A stretch of DNA of 64,000 bases from an uncultured Formosa sp. (GTDB lineage: Bacteria; Bacteroidota; Bacteroidia; Flavobacteriales; Flavobacteriaceae): positions 1 to 64,000 of the forward strand of contig NZ_CANMTH010000008.1 of NCBI RefSeq assembly GCF_947500765.1. The letters run 5' to 3'. Below, piece after piece: positions 9,801 to 18,473 of this stretch (the first letter of the stretch is position 1; each line of letters opens with the position of its first letter). Position numbers and translations under genes: made by a program. The notes under the pieces are model-generated. The model saw only the letters and a program-made list of their open reading frames with translations. It had not been told where the DNA came from and did no database searches.

Positions 9801-10925
9801 AGGATTAAATATATTTAAGGAACCATCGTCTGTACCAATTAATATGTCTTTTTTATTATTGCTTTCTGCTAAACAACTCACAATATTATCGCTTAAAGAA
9901 TTTTTTGAAGTCGATTTATTATAGTGTAAAAAAGAGTTGTTAAATGTATTATGAAAAGCTAAACCTCCCATCCAAGTTCCAATCCATATGTTTTTATGGG
10001 AATCTTTATATAAAGACCAAATGGAGTGGTTTGGTAATTCGGGATAGTTTTGTTGATCTACAACGAGTTTAACTTCATTATCTTTAATAATGGTAATCCC
10101 CTCGAATGTAGCAACCCAAATCTGATTGTTTTCATCTTTAATTAAGCTTCTAATTTGGTCGCTAGGTAATGTGTTATTTTTTGCATTAAAATAATGTTTT
10201 ACATCTCCATCTAGATCTAAATTTAATAAACCTTTAGATTCGTAACCAACCCATATTAAAGAGTCGTCTACAAGAATAGATGTTGCTGCATCATTCAGCC
10301 CTGTAGCAAAAAAACAAAATGTATCAGAACCATCTAGTTTATAATATATTTCTCCATCTCTATATACTACCCAGATTGCATTGTTTTTATCAATGGTAAC
10401 TAAACTAACATGACTTTTTTTATTATTAATATTTTGGTAAACGGCTTTTTTGGTTTCTGGATTGAATATAGCCACTCCTTTTTCATCAGAAAACCAAAAA
10501 TTATCTGCATCATCTTGAAAAAATGATGTGATGTTTTTTCCTGTATAGTTGTCGTATTGATCTTTAATTAAATATCTATCAAAATGGTCTCTATTGTCAT
10601 TGTAAGTACATAAACCATTTTCTGTAGCGACCCACATTTTTCCATTATGGTCTTTAAAAAGTGTATTAATTCTGTTTGTAGGAAGTGTGGAAGATTGACC
10701 TTGTATATGGTTATATCTTTTTATGGTTGTAGAGTTATAAGAGAACAAACCATTATTTGTACTAAACCATATGATGCCTTGGTTGTCTTCTAATATAGAG
10801 GTGACTTGAGAATATACAACACCACCGTCTGGAGTTATTTTAGATATTGATATGTGAGGGTCATTTGCAGCAAATACACCATGTGAAATAAGAAGTAATA
10901 AGATGTAATAAAAGCAATTTTTCAT
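6849..10925 (-). CDS. Hybrid two-component system (HTCS) sensor-regulator
   Basis: A 1358-residue one-protein phosphorelay. Residues 1-19 are a signal peptide. About fourteen regulator-propeller repeats (WxATxxGLxxY type) span ~35-645, a Y_Y_Y domain ~690-765, and one membrane helix ~773-794. The histidine kinase has His833 in SHEFRTP, an N box at 946-950, and G boxes DTGVG (997) and GTGTGIGLS (1024). A receiver domain has Asp1156 in SDIMMP and Lys1208, and an AraC-type helix-turn-helix fills ~1250-1355. It senses a periplasmic oligosaccharide and activates the adjacent PUL. It is divergent from the GH88/SusCD run, whose promoter region carries a candidate direct-repeat site. Confidence 0.95.
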   Translation of the reverse strand: MKNCFYYILLLLISHGVFAANDPHISISKITPDGGVVYSQVTSILEDNQGIIWFSTNNGLFSYNSTTIKRYNHIQGQSSTLPTNRINTLFKDHNGKMWVATENGLCTYNDNRDHFDRYLIKDQYDNYTGKNITSFFQDDADNFWFSDEKGVAIFNPETKKAVYQNINNKKSHVSLVTIDKNNAIWVVYRDGEIYYKLDGSDTFCFFATGLNDAATSILVDDSLIWVGYESKGLLNLDLDGDVKHYFNAKNNTLPSDQIRSLIKDENNQIWVATFEGITIIKDNEVKLVVDQQNYPELPNHSIWSLYKDSHKNIWIGTWMGGLAFHNTFNNSFLHYNKSTSKNSLSDNIVSCLAESNNKKDILIGTDDGSLNIFNPETNVFTKEIIVYNGREVKNVKSIAYDKYGTLWLGTYGNGLLYRPKNSSTFQQIKPPFETGLQALDLLPTNEGLWVSDYPKGVYFYNFHSKKFTRFQHNPLDINTISNNNVRHIIQDKEGDIWFATENGLNLLKKGSKEFIHIFYQENNAKSIATNYIYCLQEGSNGYIWIGTNGHGLDKYNPKTDTTEHFTEKDGLTGNEIFSILEDSDNNLWITTENGISKFNTTTNKTQSFISNKGILNNHFHPTAALVSSNKELYFGGSNGLIRFFPSKIQINPILPITTVTHFYINNEEILPSTTHSVLEDIISKTRFITLKYNQNSFSFQFISNNYINPLINKFKYRLKGFDEQWSNADYNDKANFTNIPPGDYIFEVKSANNDGVWNDIATQINITITPPFWLTWYAYLFYLIAFICSIYFFRKQVIHRQKLKSEIDLSKIHRETEEQLHQVKLQFFTNISHEFRTPLTLIHGPVNRLLKSGIGDQASNKQLALIKNNTDRLLRLINQFLDFRRIDHGKLRLSPIHTDIVSFSKNVFNCFEEHAMHRAFNFNFISEKPCIKMDFDTDKIDKVLVNILSNAFKYSPDNGTITLKIQTNKEPVIKPDWYNYTVGDAIKDDFITISISDTGVGISKDKLPKVFERFFQINSDIDRGTGTGIGLSLSTNYITMHSGQLTLASSENQGSVFHICLPIHQLGSFSDKPVESTNISSFDFSTESAITPEVNVEEIHTSENQEALILIAEDNPELLDFLEESLKDNYRIAKAKNGKEALNQVNSLYPDLVVSDIMMPHIDGIELCAKIKTDINTSHIPVILLTALDTIQDKITGINSGADAYLAKPFDEDLLIVQINNLLNSRKLLRASFASSEDKWEDEFEMHDLDKKLILKAIKIIEENITNTEFGVEVLAKNLHLSRTHLHRKLKSITDQSASEFIRNIRLKHAIQLMKSGDYKINEIGYSVGFNSHNYFTKAFKKQYGKSPSEYINDNFKN

Positions 10926-11058
10926 ATCAAATATTTAGTAAGCAAATTACTAAATATTAAGTCTTCTATAAAAATAATTGTTTAATAATATCTAGCACAT
11001 ATGTTGTTTTAAGGTACATGTGTGCTAAAAGACACATTTGTTACAGGTATTGGGAACA

Positions 11059-11096
11059 ATAGTCTGAATATAGTCTAAAAGTGTTAAGTATTTTTG
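11059..11096 (+). promoter_or_regulatory. PUL promoter with direct repeat (candidate HTCS site)
   Basis: ATAGTCT occurs at 11059-11065 and again at 11070-11076, offset by 11 bp (about one helical turn). Twelve bases later is a -7-like box TATTTTTG (11089-11096). No good -33 TTG lies at the usual distance, which suits an activator-dependent promoter. The start site would be near 11103, 27 bases before the GH88 ATG. That the HTCS binds here is inference. Confidence 0.5.
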
Positions 11097-11129
11097 TGAA
11101 ATAATTAAGAGTAATTTAATACAGAATTA

Positions 11130-12329
11130 ATGAAATATATATCTTTTATAATAGTGTTGTTATTTTTCAACTCTTGTAAACCAAAAGCAGATTATAATGC
11201 TAAGGGGTTAGTTGAACAAATTTCTACACAATTAAAATATTCACCTGTACTTAAAGATGATTTTAAGATTACAAATAGAAATGTTTTTCCAAGAACATTA
11301 GATTCTATTGGAGCACTTCACCTTGTAAGTAAAAAAGATTGGACAAGCGGTTTTTATCCTGGTGTATTATGGTATACATATAGTTTAACAGAAGATCCTT
11401 ATTGGAAAACAGAAGCCATTAAATTTACTAATTTATTAGAAAGTGAAAAAAATAACGCTTCAAATCATGATATAGGTTTTAAAATGATGCCTAGTTTTGG
11501 TTTGGCGTACAAATACACAGATAACGATGCTTATAAAAGGGTGTTAATAGAATCTGCACAAACATTAATTACAAGATTTGATGAAACCGTTGGTTGTATA
11601 CGTTCTTGGGATCATCATAAAGATAAATGGGAGTTTCCTGTGATTATAGATAATTTAATGAATCTAGAACTTTTATACTGGGCTTGGAAAGAAACGGGAG
11701 ATCCTGTCTATTATAATATTGCGACAACACATGCCAAAACAACTATGAAAAATCATTTTAGAAGTGATTATAGTACATATCATGTGGTAAATTACGATAC
11801 CATAACAGGAGTTGCAAGGTCTAAAGAAACGCATCAAGGTTATGCAGATAATTCTTGTTGGGCTAGAGGAGAAGCTTGGGCATTGTATGGGTATACTATG
11901 GCTTATAGAGAGTCTAACGAATCAGAATTTTTAAAACAAGCAGAACATGTCGCAGACTATATAATAAATGTAGCAACACTTCCTGAAGATTATGTTCCAA
12001 CATGGGATTTTATGCTAAGCGATAAAGTAAACGAACCAAAAGATGCTTCTGCAGCAGCAGTTATGGCTTCTGCTTTTTACGAGTTAAGTACATTTACAGA
12101 CAATTCAAAAAACAAGGAATCTTATTTAAAAGTAGCCAATGGTATTATGGCATCCTTGTCTACTAAAAAATATTTTAACGCACCAGGTACAGACAAAGGT
12201 TTCTTATTAAGCCATTCTACAGGTTCTAAGCCGTGGAAATCAGAAATAGATGTCCCTTTGATATATGCAGACTATTATTATTTGGAAGCATTATCTAGAA
12301 AATTAAATATTCAAACTCAAACTAACTAA
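11130..12329 (+). CDS. GH88 unsaturated glucuronyl hydrolase, lipoprotein
   Basis: A 399-residue protein with a lipobox ending at Cys16 (LLFFNSC). It is an alpha/alpha-barrel GH88 enzyme. The two conserved aspartates sit in NHDIGF (Asp114) and IIDNLMNLELL (Asp174), and later blocks include ETHQGYADNSCWARGEAWALYGY. The family hydrates the 4,5-unsaturated uronic acid left at the non-reducing end by polysaccharide lyases and releases 5-keto-4-deoxyuronate. It is the first gene of the HTCS-controlled run, 11 bases before susC. The product would feed the KduD branch at the window's left edge. Confidence in family is high; the glycan is unknown. Confidence 0.9.
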   Translation: MKYISFIIVLLFFNSCKPKADYNAKGLVEQISTQLKYSPVLKDDFKITNRNVFPRTLDSIGALHLVSKKDWTSGFYPGVLWYTYSLTEDPYWKTEAIKFTNLLESEKNNASNHDIGFKMMPSFGLAYKYTDNDAYKRVLIESAQTLITRFDETVGCIRSWDHHKDKWEFPVIIDNLMNLELLYWAWKETGDPVYYNIATTHAKTTMKNHFRSDYSTYHVVNYDTITGVARSKETHQGYADNSCWARGEAWALYGYTMAYRESNESEFLKQAEHVADYIINVATLPEDYVPTWDFMLSDKVNEPKDASAAAVMASAFYELSTFTDNSKNKESYLKVANGIMASLSTKKYFNAPGTDKGFLLSHSTGSKPWKSEIDVPLIYADYYYLEALSRKLNIQTQTN

Positions 12330-12340
12330 TTCAAAATTTC

Positions 12341-15280
12341 ATGAAGAAAAAACGTTTATTATTTAAACTTACATGTTTATTTTTTGTGCTGATAGCCTTT
12401 AATGGGTATGCTCAAAATAAAAACATTACGGGTACTGTAACAGGAGAAGACGGTATGCCGTTGCCCGGTGCATCTGTAATTATTAAGGGAACTTCTACAG
12501 GAACCATGTCAGATTTTGATGGGAATTTTACCTTACATGCGACGCCAGAATCCTCACTTGTTATTAGTTATGTAGGTATGGAAAGTCAAGAAATACCTGT
12601 AAAATCTAAAACAAATTTTAGTATTGTATTAAAATCATCTTTAGTCGGTTTAGACGAAGTTGTAGTTGTTGGATATGGTACTCAAAAGAAAAGTGATGTA
12701 ACAGGTTCTGTAGTTTCTGTAAGTTCAGAAACATTAGAATCTAAACCAAGAGCAAGTTTAGAACAAATGTTACAAGGTACAACTGCTGGTATGAATATTA
12801 GTGTTAATGCCTCTAATGCAGAAGGATCTTCTAATACTATGTTAATTCGTGGACAAAATTCTATTTCAGCCTCAAATAGTCCATTAATTATACTTGATGG
12901 TATTCCATACTCAGGAAGTTTATCTGAAATTAACCCAAAAGATGTTGGATCTATCGAAGTATTAAAAGATGCATCAGCATCTGCTATTTATGGATCAAGA
13001 GGAGCTAACGGAGTTATACTTATTACTTCTAAAAAAGGTAAAGAAGGTAAAATGACAGTGAATTTCTCTACTTCTACAACGTTTAGTAATCCTATTAATA
13101 TTCCTAACCTTATGGATGGAAAAACGTTTTACGAAACTAAAATAGATAGAGGATTATCTACTTCTTTGGTAGAAGACGAAGGGTATGCAGAAGGGCGTAA
13201 TACAGATTGGATAGATCTTGCTACAAGAGCAGGAGTAACGTACCAACATGATTTATCATTCTCTGGAGGATCAGAAAAAACAAAATACTATGTGTCTTTA
13301 TCTTACTTAGATGCAGAAGGAACTGCTGTAGGTGATAATTTTAATAGATACACCCTAAGATTAAATTTAAGTCATGACATTACACCATGGATGACGTTTA
13401 GTACAAGTACTCAATATGGATATTATGACAGAAGTGGTGCAAGTGCAAGTTTTTCTAATGCATTTTCAATGAATCCGCTTGGTATCCCTTACGAAGAAGA
13501 TGGAAGCCAAACTTTAGAAACTTGGGATGATGGAACTTATACAACCAATCCTTTAGCTCCACTTTTATATCATGATAGTGATATTACTAGACGTTTTACA
13601 TCTAACAATAGTCTTTTAATAAATGTTCCTGGTGTAGAAGGATTATCATATAAATTAAATACAGGTTACGATTACAGATCTAGATTAGATCAAAGTTATA
13701 GAGGTACCAATACATTATCTGGATTAAAAGTTGATGGATATTTAGATTTAGCAAACGAATACGATGAAGATTGGATTGTTGAAAATATTATTAGCTATAA
13801 AAAAGACTTCGATAAACACTCTATCTTTTTAACAGGATTATACAGTGCACAAAGCGAATGGTCTGAAAATCATGACGTACACGCAGAAGGTTTCCCTAAC
13901 GATGTAGGTACATACTATCAAGCAGATAAAGCTAGTTTAATAGAGCCAAGCTCATCATATATTAAAAAAACACACTTATCTCAAATGTTAAGAGGTAATT
14001 ATGCTTTCGATTCTAGATACTTATTAACATTAACCGTTAGACGTGATGGATACTCTGCTTTTGGAGAAGATAGTAAATTTGGTGTTTTCCCTTCAGCAGC
14101 CTTAGGATGGAATATTTCTAACGAAAAATTTCTAGAAGATTCTAATACAGTAAATAATTTAAAATTAAGATTATCTTACGGAGTTAGTGGTAATGAAGCT
14201 GTTTCTGCTTATTCAACATTACCTTCATTATCTTCATCAAACTATGTAGATTCAGACGATCAAACATTATTTGGTTATTATCCAAGTAGTTTAGGAGATC
14301 CGTCTCTAGGATGGGAAACTACAGCATCTTTTAATGCTGGATTAGACTTTGGTTTATTTAAAAATAAAATTAGAGGTTTAATAGATGTTTATAAATCTAA
14401 AACTACAGATCTTTTACTTAAAAAATCTATTTCAAATGTTAATGGTGTAGGATCAATCACACAAAATATTGGTGAAACATCAAGTAAAGGTATTGACTTC
14501 CAAATTTCAACAGTAAACATAGATAAGAACGATTTTAAATGGTCTACAAATTTTAACATTGCACATTACGAAACAGAGATTGTTAATGTTGGTTTAAAAG
14601 ATGAAAATGGAAAATATATAGACGATATCGATAACGAATGGTTTATAGGAGAGTCTATAGATGTTAATTACGATTATGTTTTTGACGGGATTTATCAAGT
14701 AGATACAGACAATACACCGCAAGGAAATGTAGAGGCTGGAGATATTCGTTACTTAGATAGTGATGGAGACGGAGTAATAACAACAGCAGATCAAGAAGTA
14801 ATTGGTAATACAACACCAGATTTTGTTGCAGGACTAACCAATACATTCGAATATAAAAACTGGTCGTTAAGCTTTTTTGTTAATATGGTTTCTGGTATTT
14901 CAAGATCTAATACGTTATTATATACTAATGATATTGATCTTAGAGAGAACAGATACAATGTAACATTTTGGACACCAGAAAATCAAAGTAATCTTTATCC
15001 AAGAAACGGAAGTCATTCAGAAATTAATCCGCGTTCAGCTAAATTTTATAGAAGTACAGACTTTATTAGATTACAAGATGTAACTTTAAATTATAGATTT
15101 CCAAAAGAAACTTTAACGAAATTAAAACTAGCAAATTTAGAGCTGTTTACAAATATTAAAAACTTGTATACAGAGACAGATTGGATTGGTTTAGATCCAG
15201 AATTTTCTAGCAGCGACTCAAGACAAACCTCAGCACCACAGACTATGTCTATTATGTTAGGTTTAAAAGTTAGTCTTTAA
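12341..15280 (+). CDS. SusC/RagA-type TonB-dependent glycan transporter
   Basis: A 979-residue outer-membrane receptor. A signal peptide covers residues 1-24 (ending GYAQ), a carboxypeptidase-regulatory-like domain ~27-100, the TonB box DEVVVVGYG at 105-113, the plug ~115-235, and the beta-barrel runs to the C terminus. The motifs LDGIPYSG, IEVLKDASASAIYGSRGANGVILITSKKG are canonical SusC. It lacks an STN domain, matching HTCS rather than sigma/anti-sigma control. It pairs with the SusD 24 bases downstream to import oligosaccharides produced at the surface. Confidence 0.96.
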   Translation: MKKKRLLFKLTCLFFVLIAFNGYAQNKNITGTVTGEDGMPLPGASVIIKGTSTGTMSDFDGNFTLHATPESSLVISYVGMESQEIPVKSKTNFSIVLKSSLVGLDEVVVVGYGTQKKSDVTGSVVSVSSETLESKPRASLEQMLQGTTAGMNISVNASNAEGSSNTMLIRGQNSISASNSPLIILDGIPYSGSLSEINPKDVGSIEVLKDASASAIYGSRGANGVILITSKKGKEGKMTVNFSTSTTFSNPINIPNLMDGKTFYETKIDRGLSTSLVEDEGYAEGRNTDWIDLATRAGVTYQHDLSFSGGSEKTKYYVSLSYLDAEGTAVGDNFNRYTLRLNLSHDITPWMTFSTSTQYGYYDRSGASASFSNAFSMNPLGIPYEEDGSQTLETWDDGTYTTNPLAPLLYHDSDITRRFTSNNSLLINVPGVEGLSYKLNTGYDYRSRLDQSYRGTNTLSGLKVDGYLDLANEYDEDWIVENIISYKKDFDKHSIFLTGLYSAQSEWSENHDVHAEGFPNDVGTYYQADKASLIEPSSSYIKKTHLSQMLRGNYAFDSRYLLTLTVRRDGYSAFGEDSKFGVFPSAALGWNISNEKFLEDSNTVNNLKLRLSYGVSGNEAVSAYSTLPSLSSSNYVDSDDQTLFGYYPSSLGDPSLGWETTASFNAGLDFGLFKNKIRGLIDVYKSKTTDLLLKKSISNVNGVGSITQNIGETSSKGIDFQISTVNIDKNDFKWSTNFNIAHYETEIVNVGLKDENGKYIDDIDNEWFIGESIDVNYDYVFDGIYQVDTDNTPQGNVEAGDIRYLDSDGDGVITTADQEVIGNTTPDFVAGLTNTFEYKNWSLSFFVNMVSGISRSNTLLYTNDIDLRENRYNVTFWTPENQSNLYPRNGSHSEINPRSAKFYRSTDFIRLQDVTLNYRFPKETLTKLKLANLELFTNIKNLYTETDWIGLDPEFSSSDSRQTSAPQTMSIMLGLKVSL

Positions 15281-15304
15281 TTAAAATATTAAAAATAAAA
15301 TAAC

Positions 15305-16939
15305 ATGAAAAAAATACTGATATTAATAACTATTATTAGTTCTGTTTTTATGAGCTCTTGTAATGAAGATTCCTTCTTAGAAGAAGATCCTAAAGACGAT
15401 ATTTTTGCTGAAAATCTATATGTGGATTATGATGGTTTTGTAAACGGATTAAACTCTATATATGCTTTAATTCGAGAAGATAGAGAATCTCAAAGTAATG
15501 CAAATCGTGCAGCATTATGGCAAATGGGTACAGATAATGCATTTGTAAATAATGGAGCATCTGCCTTTGATTGCTTTAACGATTATAACGATTTGAATTC
15601 TGAAAACAAGTTAGTTTCAAGTAATTTTAATTGGCTTTATAAAATTATAAACTCATCAAATTTAATTATTAACAGAGCAGAAGATGCTTCTATAGATTGG
15701 ATGGGCGGTAATGATGCTAGTGACCTAATTAATAAAAATAAAATTCTTGGACAAGCACGATTAATGCGTGCTTGGGCCTATAGAGATTTACGTTACGGTT
15801 GGGGAGCAGTGCCTTTAAGTTTAGATGAAATAGATGGATTAACTTATCGCGATGATTGGGAAAGAAATTCTATAGATGAAATTAATGCACAAATGGAAAT
15901 AGATTTAATCTTTGCAAGTGAAAATCTAGATATGAAAGAAGATACAGGTATGGTAAATAGTGCAATTGCACGTACAATGTTAGCAGAACTGTATTTAGAT
16001 ATGGGAGAAAATGAAAAAGCAGAAACAGAAGCTTTAAAAGTTATAAATAGTTCAGACTATAAATTAATGACTTCAAGATTTGGTACTGATGCATCAGAAG
16101 ATGGAACTGTTTTTACAGATTTATTTATAAATCCTACTCCAGAAGGTGGAAATAAGGAAGTGTTATGGGTGTTAAATAATGCGTATTCAGATGTAGTGGG
16201 TAATTCTTATAATTACATGAAAAACATATGGATAAGCTATTATAGTAAAGATAAAAAATTAAAAAAATATGATTTAGATACAATGTATACTTACAATGGA
16301 GGAAAAGGAGCTGGTCGAGTTTCTATAACAGATTCTGCTTTTAGTTGGTATGAAGATATAGACGACAGATATTCTGAATATGCTGTTAAAAAGTATTACA
16401 TTTTTCCTACAGATGAAACAGAAACAGACTTTGATGTTATTGGGTATACAGAAATGGCATATGATGAGCCAGACGATTTAGAAAATAATTTTTTATGGCC
16501 TTGGACAAGAAAATGGGAATATAACGACCCTTATGTTTTTGATAATGCCTCTAATTCAGGTCAATATAACGATCAAATGTTTATGAGATTAGCTGAAACT
16601 TACCTTTTAGCTGCCGAAGCTTTAATGAAAAATAATAAACTAGATTTAGCAGCTTCATACTTAAACGAATTAAGAGCAAGATCTAATGCCTCTGCAATTA
16701 CAGGATCTGATGTAACAATGGATTTTATTCTTGATGAACGTTCAAGAGAATTAGTTACAGAAGAATACAGAAAACACACATTAGTGCGTACAGGAACATT
16801 TTATGAAAGAACTGTAAATAATAATCCGAGATTAGATGCAAGTAAAGTGTTTGAATACAACGAATATTTCCCTATTCCTCAGGGGATAATTGATTCCAAT
16901 ACAGGTGCTGTTATGGAACAAAATCCTGGATATTATTAG
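15305..16939 (+). CDS. SusD/RagB-type glycan-binding lipoprotein
   Basis: A 544-residue surface lipoprotein with lipobox MSSC (Cys19). It has the SusD helical TPR-like features, including QARLMRAWAYRDLRYGWGAVPL, MRLAETYLLAAEALMKNNK and a C-terminal FPIPQGIIDSNTGAVMEQNPGY. It caps the SusC barrel directly upstream and supplies the glycan-binding surface. A perfect 12-bp hairpin lies 15 bases after its stop, before the first sulfatase. Confidence 0.95.
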   Translation: MKKILILITIISSVFMSSCNEDSFLEEDPKDDIFAENLYVDYDGFVNGLNSIYALIREDRESQSNANRAALWQMGTDNAFVNNGASAFDCFNDYNDLNSENKLVSSNFNWLYKIINSSNLIINRAEDASIDWMGGNDASDLINKNKILGQARLMRAWAYRDLRYGWGAVPLSLDEIDGLTYRDDWERNSIDEINAQMEIDLIFASENLDMKEDTGMVNSAIARTMLAELYLDMGENEKAETEALKVINSSDYKLMTSRFGTDASEDGTVFTDLFINPTPEGGNKEVLWVLNNAYSDVVGNSYNYMKNIWISYYSKDKKLKKYDLDTMYTYNGGKGAGRVSITDSAFSWYEDIDDRYSEYAVKKYYIFPTDETETDFDVIGYTEMAYDEPDDLENNFLWPWTRKWEYNDPYVFDNASNSGQYNDQMFMRLAETYLLAAEALMKNNKLDLAASYLNELRARSNASAITGSDVTMDFILDERSRELVTEEYRKHTLVRTGTFYERTVNNNPRLDASKVFEYNEYFPIPQGIIDSNTGAVMEQNPGYY

Positions 16940-16953
16940 TAGTATAAAATAAT

Positions 16954-16984
16954 AGACAACTACCTTTATTTTAGGTAGTTGTCT
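16954..16984 (+). terminator. Hairpin after susD (attenuator or partial terminator)
   Basis: AGACAACTACCT (16954-16965) and AGGTAGTTGTCT (16973-16984) form a perfect 12-bp stem with a 7-base loop. Only a weak U tract follows (AATTTC), so partial termination or protection of the susCD transcript is more likely than a full stop. The next gene starts 29 bases later. Confidence 0.6.
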
Positions 16985-17013
16985 AATTTCTAAAGATCAT
17001 TTACAAATAGAAT

Positions 17014-18441
17014 ATGAAAAACTTACTTTTTAGCAAATTAGCATTATTGTTAAGTGTAAACTTAATGGTAATGGGGTGTCATGCTCAGAAAAAAGCAGTT
17101 TCACAAAACAAGGCTCCCAATGTAATACTTCTCATGGCAGATGATTTAGGTTTTGGAGATGTTGGTTTTAACGGAAACGAAAAAATAATAACACCAAATT
17201 TAGACGGTATGGCTAAAGAAGGTGTCAAGTTTACAAATTTTTATGCTGCTGCTCCGTTGTGTTCGCCTACACGTGCAAGCGTATTAACAGGTAGAAGTCC
17301 GTATAGACAAGGCATTTTTGCAGCACATACAGGCGGTATGAGACCTGCAGAAAAAACTATTCCAGAATTATTAAAAAATAAAGGATATAAAACAGGGTTT
17401 TTTGGAAAATGGCATTTGGGCTGGATAGAACCTAATAAAGTAGAGTCAAGAGGGGTATATTCTCCGCCTTGGTTTCATGGATATGAAGAAACATTTGCTA
17501 CAAAAAGTGCTGTTCCAACATGGGATCCTACTAAAACACCATCATTCTGGAAAGGATTTGGATCTGAAGACGATGGGTCTTGGGGCGGATCAATTTATTT
17601 AGAAAATGGTGTGCCTGTAACAGAAAATTTAGAAGGAGACGATAGTCGTATTATCATGGATAGAGCGATTCCTTTTATGGAAAAATCTATAGCAAAAGAT
17701 GAACCTTTTTTTGCAACCATTTGGTTTCATACACCACACGAACCAGTTGTTGCTGGTCCAGAATACTTAGCTAAATATCCAGATTTACCAATAGGTCAAC
17801 AACATTTATATGGTGCTATAACAGCTATGGACGACCAAATAGGACGTTTAAGAGCATTCTTAAAAGCAAATAATATTGAAGACAACACTATTATTTTCTT
17901 TACAAGTGACAACGGACCATCAGATGGGCTGACTAAAAAAGGAATCGCTTCTGCAGGACCATTTAAAGGACATAAACACGAAATGTGGGAAGGTGGTTTG
18001 CGTGTACCTTCATTAGCATTATGGCCAAAACATTTTAATAAAGGTTTAGTAACAGATTATCAATCTTCAACAGTAGATTATTTACCTACTATTTTAGATG
18101 TTTTAGACATGTCTCCAAGTAAAAAGATTCCATTAGATGGAGTGAGTTTAAAATCAGTAATTATGGGAGATAATACAAGTCAACGTACTGTCCCTATTGC
18201 TTCTGGATTTCAACGTTTATATAAAGATATAGATTTATATGCTTTTATAGATGGGCAATATAAAATTTGCATTCCAACCCCAGGAGATGAAATGATGCTT
18301 TTCGATATTAAAAATGATCCAGGTGAAACAAAAAATTTAGCTTCAGAAAAACCAGAATTATTAAAAAAGATGGAAGCTGGGCTAGAAAAAGTTAAAGAAT
18401 CTTGGAGATTAAGTAGAGAAGGAAAAGATTACCAATGGTAA
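17014..18441 (+). CDS. S1-family sulfatase (CSPTR type), lipoprotein
   Basis: A 475-residue formylglycine sulfatase with a lipobox ending at Cys22 (VMGC). Metal ligands Asp43-Asp44 lie in MADDLGFGD, the formylglycine motif is CSPTR with Cys83, and GFFGKWHLGW, TIWFHTPHEP and FTSDNGP follow, the usual order. The C terminus has FDIKNDPGETKNLA, the standard sulfatase subdomain. It removes sulfate esters from a glycan or oligosaccharide in the periplasm or at the cell surface. Its motif is the classic CxPxR. The regiospecificity cannot be read from sequence. Confidence 0.93.
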   Translation: MKNLLFSKLALLLSVNLMVMGCHAQKKAVSQNKAPNVILLMADDLGFGDVGFNGNEKIITPNLDGMAKEGVKFTNFYAAAPLCSPTRASVLTGRSPYRQGIFAAHTGGMRPAEKTIPELLKNKGYKTGFFGKWHLGWIEPNKVESRGVYSPPWFHGYEETFATKSAVPTWDPTKTPSFWKGFGSEDDGSWGGSIYLENGVPVTENLEGDDSRIIMDRAIPFMEKSIAKDEPFFATIWFHTPHEPVVAGPEYLAKYPDLPIGQQHLYGAITAMDDQIGRLRAFLKANNIEDNTIIFFTSDNGPSDGLTKKGIASAGPFKGHKHEMWEGGLRVPSLALWPKHFNKGLVTDYQSSTVDYLPTILDVLDMSPSKKIPLDGVSLKSVIMGDNTSQRTVPIASGFQRLYKDIDLYAFIDGQYKICIPTPGDEMMLFDIKNDPGETKNLASEKPELLKKMEAGLEKVKESWRLSREGKDYQW

Positions 18442-18473
18442 TTAAAAAATAAAAAAAGAAACAACATTTATAT

